From: JBCFAY01 sp038562375
GTDB lineage: Bacteria > Bacillota > Clostridia > Christensenellales > CAG-138
Direction of reading: 5' to 3'
DNA: 64,000 nucleotides
Assembly (NCBI GenBank): GCA_038562375.1
Contig: JBCFAY010000007.1
Location: forward strand, 1 to 64,000
In this document: piece by piece, positions 58,261-64,000 of the stretch
Layout: each line of letters starts with the position of its first letter
Position numbering within the stretch: position 1 is the stretch's first letter
Notes under the pieces: generated by a model
What the model saw: the letters and a program-made list of their open reading frames with translations, nothing else
Databases searched by the model: none
Told to the model about the DNA's origin: nothing
Translations under genes and position numbers: made by a program

Positions 58261-60681
58261 TTAAAAAACCTTCGCGGCGTCGACCACCACGTCGTCCAGC
58301 AGCGCCATCACCAGGAGCTGGCCGCGGCTCACGCGCGGCTCGATGAGCACCTGGTCGGTATTAAAGCGCATCAAGGTCCCGTGGTGCTGCCTGACGGCAA
58401 AATCGTACGGCTCACGCACGTACATCGCCGCGGCGATCCTCTGCCCGTTCGCCCCGTTCTTGCGGAATTCGAAGGTCTTAAGGCCCTTTCCGTTGCGGCC
58501 CTGCACGTCGTAATCGAACACGAAGCAGCGCTTGGCGTACCCTCGATCCGTCACGAGCACGATCTCCCCCTCGTCGAGCGTCTGCCGGGCAAATACGACG
58601 CGGTCGCCCGGCTCGAGTTTCATGCACTTCACGCCGGCGCTGACCCTGCCCATGACGGGCACGGTATCCGTCTCAAACCGGATCGCCATGCCGTGCGCGG
58701 AGATAAGAAGGATCGTCTCCCCTTCAAACCCGCTCACGCCGATCACCTCGTCCCCCTCCTTTAGGGAATGCGCGGCGATGCGCTTCGTGCGCGAGAGGTA
58801 TTCCTGCGCCGAAGAGCGCTTGACGTAGCCGCCCGCGGTGTAAAAATACAATTCCCCGCTCTCGAGCGCGGCGTCGTCAAACGCGGCGATGATGCGCTCG
58901 CCCTCCTCGAGCGTCACGAGCGAGGAAAGCCCCGCTGGGCGCGCCGTGGCTTTGGTTTCCGGGATATCCTCGACGTTGATCAAAAGCGCCGCGCCCCTAT
59001 CGGTAAAGAGCCTCAGGCGCTTGCCGGTCGCCGTATCGAACCGCCACAGCACGCGCTCGTCGGGCAGCTCCGCCCCGTTGAGGCGCTTGGGGATGCGGCG
59101 GACGCGGGCGTCCTCCAACAGGAGCACCGTGCACTCCTCCTCCGGCGCCTTGAGATCGTCCTCGGCGATGCTGATTTCAGCGCTCGCGGCCAAAAACTCC
59201 GTACGGCGCGGCACCGTGTAGCGCTCCTTGAGTTCCTTCAGCTCGCCCCGTATAAGCTTTCTAAGCTTTGTCTCCGACGCCAGGATGGATTCAAGCTCCA
59301 GGATAAGCTTTTGGGTGTCGCGGTATTCGGTCTCAATGCTCAGAAGCTCAAGATTCGTTAATCGCTGGAGCCGGAGGTCCAGGATCGCCTGAGCCTGAAC
59401 CTCGGTGAGCTTGAAGCGCTCCATCAGTTTTTCGCGCGCGATCTTCGGCGATTTGCTCGCGCGGATGAGTGCGATGACCTCGTCGATGTTGTCGATGGCG
59501 ATCATCAGCCCCTCGAGGATGTGCTCGCGCCGCTTGGCGTTCTCAAGATCAAAGCGGGTGCGGCGCGTCACGACCTCGCGGCGGTACTCGATGTAGTGGC
59601 GAACGAGCTCCAGCAGGCCCATCTGCAGCGGCTTGCCGTTTGCGATGGCCACGATGTTCACGCCGAACGTCGTCTGGAGGTCGGAGTATTTGAATAGGTA
59701 CTGGAGGATCTTCTCGGCGTCGGCGTCCTTTTTGACCTCGATGACCGCGCGCATGCCCGTGCGGTCGGATTCGTCCCGGATATCGCTCACGCCCGCAAAA
59801 AGCGATTTTTTCTCCTGCGTGATCTGCAGGATCTTTTCGAGCGCGCTCGCCTTGTTGACCTGATAGGGCATCTCGGTGACAACGATCAGCGATTTGCCGT
59901 TTTTCTGCTGCTCGATGTGCGTTTTCGCCCGCAGCACGAGCCGCCCCCGGCCGGTTTCATACGCGGCGCGCACCTCCGAGGATTCGAGGAGATATCCCCC
60001 CGTCGGAAAGTCCGGACAGGGGATAAATTTCATCATTTTATCGAGCGTGATGGCGGAATCGTCGAGCATCGCGATCACGGCGTCCGCCGCCTCGCCGAGG
60101 TTGTGGGGCGGGATGTTCGTCGCGAGCCCGACCGCGATGCCGCTCGAGCCGTTCACGAGAAGGTTCGGGAACGCCGCTGGAAGCGTGTCCGGCTCCTTGA
60201 GCGTATCGTCGAAGTTCAGGCTGAACTTGACCGTGTCCTTGTCGATGTCCTTTAAAAGCTCCATGGCGAGCGGCGTCATCCTCGCCTCGGTATAGCGCAT
60301 CGCCGCCGCCGGGTCGCCGTCCACGGAGCCGAAGTTGCCGTGCCCGTCGACGAGCTGCATCTGCATGTTGAACGGCTGCGCGAGGCGCACCATCGCGTCG
60401 TACACCGAGCTGTCCCCGTGCGGGTGGTATTTACCGAGGCAGTCGCCCACGATGCGCGCGCACTTGCGGTACGGCTTGTCCGGCGAGAGGCCCAGCTCGA
60501 GCATCGTATAGAGGATCCGTCGCTGCACCGGCTTTAAGCCGTCCTCCACGCGCGGCAGCGCGCGCTCGAGTATAACATGCTCCGCGTACGGCATCATCGA
60601 CTGATGCATGATCTGTTCCATCCCCTGATAGAGGATGTTTTCCTCAAAGAGCGTCCGCTGCCCGTCCGAATTCTTCGTCAT
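58261..60681 (-). CDS. parC: DNA topoisomerase IV subunit A (ParC-type)
   Basis: The 806-residue type IIA topoisomerase A subunit has the active-site Tyr130 in AAMRYTEARM. DGLKPVQRRILY and VDGHGNFGSVDGD are ParC-like (GyrA normally has PVHRR and DGQGNFGS), and the C-terminal domain has only a weak match (VQGRNGKG) to the GyrA box. A second gyrase A cannot be excluded. The quinolone region HGDSSVYDAM keeps the usual serine, so no classical resistance change is seen. It follows parE after 5 bp. Confidence 0.85.
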   Translation of the reverse strand: MTKNSDGQRTLFEENILYQGMEQIMHQSMMPYAEHVILERALPRVEDGLKPVQRRILYTMLELGLSPDKPYRKCARIVGDCLGKYHPHGDSSVYDAMVRLAQPFNMQMQLVDGHGNFGSVDGDPAAAMRYTEARMTPLAMELLKDIDKDTVKFSLNFDDTLKEPDTLPAAFPNLLVNGSSGIAVGLATNIPPHNLGEAADAVIAMLDDSAITLDKMMKFIPCPDFPTGGYLLESSEVRAAYETGRGRLVLRAKTHIEQQKNGKSLIVVTEMPYQVNKASALEKILQITQEKKSLFAGVSDIRDESDRTGMRAVIEVKKDADAEKILQYLFKYSDLQTTFGVNIVAIANGKPLQMGLLELVRHYIEYRREVVTRRTRFDLENAKRREHILEGLMIAIDNIDEVIALIRASKSPKIAREKLMERFKLTEVQAQAILDLRLQRLTNLELLSIETEYRDTQKLILELESILASETKLRKLIRGELKELKERYTVPRRTEFLAASAEISIAEDDLKAPEEECTVLLLEDARVRRIPKRLNGAELPDERVLWRFDTATGKRLRLFTDRGAALLINVEDIPETKATARPAGLSSLVTLEEGERIIAAFDDAALESGELYFYTAGGYVKRSSAQEYLSRTKRIAAHSLKEGDEVIGVSGFEGETILLISAHGMAIRFETDTVPVMGRVSAGVKCMKLEPGDRVVFARQTLDEGEIVLVTDRGYAKRCFVFDYDVQGRNGKGLKTFEFRKNGANGQRIAAAMYVREPYDFAVRQHHGTLMRFNTDQVLIEPRVSRGQLLVMALLDDVVVDAAKVF

Positions 60682-60686
60682 GCGCT

Positions 60687-62666
60687 TTATTCCTCCTCAC
60701 CGCCGGCGGCGATCGCCGCAAAGCCCCTGTCCTCGAACGCGTCCACCTTGTTGAAGTTGGCGTTTTCGGCGATGTACTCCTTGCGCGGGGCGACCTTATC
60801 GCCCATCAATATCGTCACGATATGCTCGACGTCCGCCGCGTCCTCAAGCTGCACCTGAACGAGCGAGCGCTTCTGTGGATTCATCGTCGTCTCCCAGAGC
60901 TGTTCGGGGTTCATTTCCCCCAAACCTTTGTAGCGCTGGAGCACGTAGCCCTTGCCGGCGTTTTTGGTCAGGCGCGCAAGCTCGGCGTCCGAATACGCGT
61001 AGTCGATCTTATTGCCCCGCTGGAGCTTATAGAGCGGCGGAAGCCCGACGTACACATGCCCTTCGGTGATGAGCTCCTTCATGTAGCGGAAGAAGAACGT
61101 CAAAAGGATCGCCCGGATGTGCGCGCCGTCCTGATCCGCATCCGAGAGGATGATGATCTTATCGTATTTCAAGCTCCCAATGTCGAAATCCTCGCCGATG
61201 CCCGCGCCGAGAGCCGTGATGATCGAGCGGAATTCCTCGTTGGCGAGCACCTGGTCGAGCCGCTTCTTCTCGACGTTGAGCGGCTTGCCCCGAAGCGGCA
61301 GTATCGCCTGGAAGCGCCTGTCCCGTCCCTGCTTCGCGCTTCCGCCCGCGGAATCTCCCTCGACGATGAAAAGCTCGTTTTCCGACGCGTCGCGCCCGGT
61401 GCAGCTTGAAAGCTTGCCCACGAGCGGCGCGTTGCCGAGGCGGTTCTTCTCCCGCGCCATGCTCTTTGCCTTGCGCGCAGCTTCGCGCACCTTGGCGGCC
61501 TTGAGCGCCTTTTCGACGATCAGGTTGGCGGTCTGCGCGTTCTTGAGGTCCTCAAGGAACGTCGTGAGCTTGTCCTGCATCACGAGCTCGACGGCGGGCC
61601 GCGCCTCGGTGTTCCCCAGGCGGGTTTTGGTCTGCCCCTCGAACTGTATGGTGCGCATTTTAAGCGAGATGATCGCAGTAAGCCCTTCGCGGAAATCCTC
61701 GCCCGTGAGCGACGGATCCTTATCCTTTAATACGCCCGTTTTGCGGCAGTAGTCGTTCATGATCTTGGTCAGGGCGGCTTTAAAGCCCGTCTCGTGCGTG
61801 CCGCCCTCGGTGGTCGGGATGTTGTTGACGTAGGAGAAGATCGATTCCGCATAGCCGTCGTTGTGCTGGAACGCGATCTCAACGCCGATGTCGTCCTTTA
61901 CGGCGCTGATATAGACCGGCGCATCGTAAATGGGTGTTTTATCCTCGTTTAAATACTTTACAAAATCACAGAGCCCGCCCTCGAAGCGATATTCGCGCAG
62001 CTTATGCTCCCTCTCGCGGTTGTCCTCGAGGCGCATCAAAACGCCTTTATTCAAAAACGCCAGTTCCTTAAGCCGTTTGGCGATGGTATCGAAGCTCACG
62101 TCGAGCGTTTCAAACACGCGCGCGTCCGGCAGAAACTCGATGCGGCTCCCCTGCCTGCGCGTTCGCCCGGTCTCGCAGAGCGGGGCGACAGGCCTGCCGG
62201 AACGGATCTTGCCGGTCTCGTCCGGGCCGCTGCGAAATTCCTGGAAATACAGGCGTCCCTGCGTCGCGACCTCGACCTTGACGTATTCCGAGAGCGCGTT
62301 GACCACGGAAGCGCCCACGCCGTGCAAACCGCCGGAGAACCCGTACGAATCGTTGCCGAATTTCCCGCCCGCGTGCAGCTGCGTAAAGACGAGCTCGACG
62401 CCGGAAACACCGAATTTCTCATGGATGCCCACCGGTATGCCGCGCCCGTTGTCCTCGACGGTCATGGACCTATCGGCGTTGAGCGTGACGGTGATGCGGT
62501 CCGCGTAGCCGTTGGCCGCCTCGTCCACCGCGTTGTCCACGATCTCCCAGATCAGATGATGCAGGCCGCGCGCGCCGGTGCTGCCGATGTACATGCCCGG
62601 CCGCATCCTGACCGCCTCGAGGCCCTCGATCACCTTGATATCGTCAACCGTATACTCTCTCGACAT
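60687..62666 (-). CDS. parE: DNA topoisomerase IV subunit B (ParE-type)
   Basis: The 659-residue ATPase subunit has the GHKL motifs EIVDNAVDEA, VEDNGRGIPVG and GLHGVGASVVNALS, the TOPRIM motif EGDSAGGSAKQGRD and DADQDGAHIR. PLRGKPLNVEK and the tight linkage to a ParC-type partner favour ParE over GyrB. GGAGG precedes the ATG. A promoter and a leader hairpin lie upstream. Confidence 0.88.
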   Translation of the reverse strand: MSREYTVDDIKVIEGLEAVRMRPGMYIGSTGARGLHHLIWEIVDNAVDEAANGYADRITVTLNADRSMTVEDNGRGIPVGIHEKFGVSGVELVFTQLHAGGKFGNDSYGFSGGLHGVGASVVNALSEYVKVEVATQGRLYFQEFRSGPDETGKIRSGRPVAPLCETGRTRRQGSRIEFLPDARVFETLDVSFDTIAKRLKELAFLNKGVLMRLEDNREREHKLREYRFEGGLCDFVKYLNEDKTPIYDAPVYISAVKDDIGVEIAFQHNDGYAESIFSYVNNIPTTEGGTHETGFKAALTKIMNDYCRKTGVLKDKDPSLTGEDFREGLTAIISLKMRTIQFEGQTKTRLGNTEARPAVELVMQDKLTTFLEDLKNAQTANLIVEKALKAAKVREAARKAKSMAREKNRLGNAPLVGKLSSCTGRDASENELFIVEGDSAGGSAKQGRDRRFQAILPLRGKPLNVEKKRLDQVLANEEFRSIITALGAGIGEDFDIGSLKYDKIIILSDADQDGAHIRAILLTFFFRYMKELITEGHVYVGLPPLYKLQRGNKIDYAYSDAELARLTKNAGKGYVLQRYKGLGEMNPEQLWETTMNPQKRSLVQVQLEDAADVEHIVTILMGDKVAPRKEYIAENANFNKVDAFEDRGFAAIAAGGEEE

Positions 62667-62703
62667 CCTGTCCTCCTTGTTGATTGCTTAAGCATCGCGC
62701 CGT

Positions 62704-62734
62704 ACGCTCCCGAACCGGGCTCCGAGCGGAGCGT
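62704..62734 (-). other. Hairpin in the parE leader
   Basis: ACGCTCC (62728-62734 on the minus strand) pairs with GGAGCGT (62704-62710), with further GCTC/GAGC pairing possible inside. It lies about 40 bp before parE in the transcribed leader; role unknown. Confidence 0.4.
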
Positions 62735-62778
62735 TATGCTTAAGGAAAAGGGATCCGTTTTTTGACCTTATCATAGAA

Positions 62779-62784
62779 ATTATA
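62779..62784 (-). promoter_or_regulatory. Candidate parE -10 element
   Basis: A consensus TATAAT on the minus strand, about 113 bp upstream of parE. The -35 at 17 bp (TGGCGG) is poor. Confidence 0.35.
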
Positions 62785-62890
62785 ACCACAAATGGACGCG
62801 TCCGCCACTTAAACTTCCTGGGAAACGCGCCCAAAGGCGCAAACAAATGCGCATACGATAAAACATGTGGTCGTATGCAAGGATTTACGC

Positions 62891-62896
62891 TATAAT
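62891..62896 (+). promoter_or_regulatory. Candidate pgsA -10 element
   Basis: A consensus TATAAT on the plus strand, 73 bp before pgsA, with a weak -35 (TGGTCG at 17 bp). The 302-bp divergent gap parE/pgsA (62667-62968) otherwise holds no gene. Confidence 0.4.
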
Positions 62897-62968
62897 ATTG
62901 AAGATAAGCCCAAACCTTCCATGCGCAATTGAAGGACGCGCTATCCTGATTTCATCCCGAGGTGTTGA

Positions 62969-63511
62969 ATGCGTCACATTCCAAACATACTTTCCGCGCT
63001 CCGCGTCGCAATGGTCGGCCTGTTTATCTACCTGTTCGTATCCAATCGGATGCTCGCCGTGCTGATCGTATTCGTCGCGGCGTTTTTGACCGACCTGCTC
63101 GACGGTTATCTCGCGCGCCGCAACGGCTGGATCACCGATGTCGGGAAAGTGCTCGATCCCCTCGCGGACAAGCTGATGCTGCTGACCGCGCTCGTTTGCT
63201 TTTATACGCGGAACTGGATCCCGGCGTGGCTTCTCATCATCGTGCTCGCCAAGGAACTGCTGATGATCGTCGGCGGCGTGCTGCTGTACCGCAAAAACGT
63301 CGTTGTATACGCCGATTGGTTCGGCAAAAGCGCCGCGGGGTTTTTCAACGCGGGCGTGGCCGTCACGCTCCTAAAACTCTATATCCCGCAGATCGGTTTT
63401 TGGAACCTCGTGCTCTTCTTGATCGCGATGATACTCGCGATCGTCGCGCTTGTCCATTACGCGAGGCTGCAGATCTTCTCCCGCATGAAGCAGGATGATC
63501 CTAAGGATTAA
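62969..63511 (+). CDS. pgsA: CDP-diacylglycerol--glycerol-3-phosphate 3-phosphatidyltransferase
   Basis: PgsA makes phosphatidylglycerol phosphate, the committed step for acidic phospholipids. The 180-residue membrane protein has the CDP-alcohol phosphatidyltransferase signature DGYLARRNGWITDVGKVLDP with the final Asp in LAD (about 40-62) and four to five membrane helices. Another CDP-alcohol transferase (e.g. cardiolipin synthase type) is possible, but length and sequence fit PgsA. GAGG precedes the ATG. Confidence 0.9.
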   Translation: MRHIPNILSALRVAMVGLFIYLFVSNRMLAVLIVFVAAFLTDLLDGYLARRNGWITDVGKVLDPLADKLMLLTALVCFYTRNWIPAWLLIIVLAKELLMIVGGVLLYRKNVVVYADWFGKSAAGFFNAGVAVTLLKLYIPQIGFWNLVLFLIAMILAIVALVHYARLQIFSRMKQDDPKD

Positions 63512-63574
63512 GGCGCGGACGCGTCGCAAAACGGATTATTCCTCCGCTTTTCCCATATTTCCCGCGCTATCGCC

Positions 63575-63606
63575 GCCGCTCTGCCACGCAGAGCGGCTTT
63601 CTTTTT
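63575..63606 (+). terminator. Terminator of pgsA
   Basis: A perfect 10-bp stem GCCGCTCTGC/GCAGAGCGGC with loop CAC (63575-63597), followed by TTTCTTTTT. No gene is visible between here and 63800. Confidence 0.93.
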
Positions 63607-63734
63607 AGACTTGGGGTTGAAAACTATTCTACGCGCCGCGCGGACAGGGCAGTTTTTCAGCTGTTGCGGCATCGGCCAAAACTTTTCTGCCCCTCCCGCA
63701 TTCGCCCGGCGGAACGTCCCGGCGTATTTTTTAC

Positions 63735-63780
63735 TTGACAATTCTTTCGCAAGCACATATCATCATATTAGAATTTAATA
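63735..63780 (+). promoter_or_regulatory. Promoter and candidate operator of the ArsR gene
   Basis: Consensus -35 TTGACA (63735-63740), 17-bp spacer, -10 TATCAT (63758-63763). A perfect inverted repeat TATTA-GAATT-TAATA (63766-63780) covers the likely start of transcription. ArsR repressors usually bind AT-rich palindromes there, so autoregulation is plausible. Confidence 0.65.
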
Positions 63781-63800
63781 ATATATAGGGGCGTGGTTTT

Positions 63801-64000
63801 ATGGAATTATCCGAATCGGAAAAACTCGTTTTGAAAGCCTCTCTCACCGAAAAGGCGGAGTTTTTAAAGGCGCTCGCCCACCCCGTTCGCCTTTGTATCC
63901 TGAGGATGCTTTTGGACGGCAGCAGCAACGTGACGCAGATGAACTGCTGCATCGGCGCCTCGCAATCGAACCTGTCGCAGCATCTTGCAAAACTTCGCAG
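63801..64000 (+). CDS. ArsR/SmtB family transcriptional regulator (truncated by window end)
   Basis: Translation from ATG 63801 gives 66 residues before the window ends: an N-terminal helix, FLKALAHPVRLCILRMLLDG and a winged-helix recognition region with QSNLSQHLAKLR. A Cys-Cys pair (NCCIG) lies just before the recognition helix, near where metal- or thiol-sensing family members hold cysteines; another Cys sits in VRLCIL. The inducer could be a metal or an oxidant/persulfide. The rest of the gene and its targets lie outside. Confidence 0.85.
   Translation, partial: MELSESEKLVLKASLTEKAEFLKALAHPVRLCILRMLLDGSSNVTQMNCCIGASQSNLSQHLAKLR

Noticed and set aside
1..64000. CRISPR arrays, insertion sequences, prophage, toxin-antitoxin or secondary-metabolite genes
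   Set aside because: No regularly spaced repeats, transposase, integrase, phage structural or synthase-type proteins were seen on either strand.

Overview
The window looks like a chromosomal segment of an anaerobic, endospore-forming Bacillota (Clostridia-like) bacterium with fairly GC-rich coding DNA. The evidence is spoIIE, spoIIGA, sigE, cwlD and a SpoVD-type penicillin-binding protein; mraZ-led division/cell-wall genes in Gram-positive order; a flavin reductase-rubredoxin fusion typical of anaerobes; a MurE with the DNPR motif of meso-diaminopimelate enzymes; and mostly sigma-A-like promoters. Most genes lie on the minus strand. I see no phage, insertion sequence, CRISPR array or tRNA gene. 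The left edge (1-200) holds what looks like a strong promoter and leader of an rRNA operon running out of the window leftwards.

Layout, left to right. 203-5726: mnmA, a MarR regulator, a divergent glycerate-kinase-like protein, a one-TM protein, rluD-type synthase and lspA. 5798-11151: polA-coaE-lytic transglycosylase-peptide-binding lipoprotein operon joined by ATGA overlaps. 11381-14809: DUF3784-like membrane protein, pyrimidine-nucleoside phosphorylase, DUF4363 and DUF421 pair. 14978-17374: molybdenum cofactor operon moaC-moaA-MOSC/MogA fusion. 17525-21978: flavodoxin-fold reductase, mutY, aspartate kinase, DUF1015 protein. 22128-27429: LOG family, Usp-like, membrane protein, ACT protein, pepF, small acidic protein, TIM-barrel isomerase. 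27631-29072 (plus strand): cwlD and flavin reductase-rubredoxin. 29308-34361: NlpC/P60 endopeptidase, spoIIE, proA. 34609-48465: division and cell-wall cluster, in transcription order mraZ, rsmH, ftsL-like, ftsI/spoVD, murE, mraY, murD, ftsW, murA, divIB, ftsZ; murF, murG, murC and ftsA are absent. 48816-50651: phosphoesterase, zinc-ribbon protein, engB/ysxC. 50909-52465 (plus): spoIIGA-sigE. 52847-55278: HtrA protease and divergent Mrp ATPase. 55396-58130: two tandemly duplicated SH3-domain secreted proteins, one with a CAP domain. 58261-62666: parE-parC. 62969-end: pgsA and a truncated ArsR regulator.

Functionally the window joins peptidoglycan precursor synthesis, septation (FtsZ, DivIB, FtsW, FtsI) and the switch to asymmetric division and mother-cell gene expression (SpoIIE, SpoIIGA, SigE, CwlD). 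It is mostly conserved core genome.

The least explained items are: (1) a dispersed, non-coding element of about 150 bp in two copies (29158-29304 and 52559-52713) whose three hairpins differ by compensating changes; (2) a full-length glycerate-kinase homologue that has lost every catalytic signature and gained an N-terminal domain of about 145 residues; (3) a hairpin that buries the ribosome binding site of htrA; (4) tandem duplicated SH3 genes with duplicated upstream regions. I did not find a convincing new multi-gene system.
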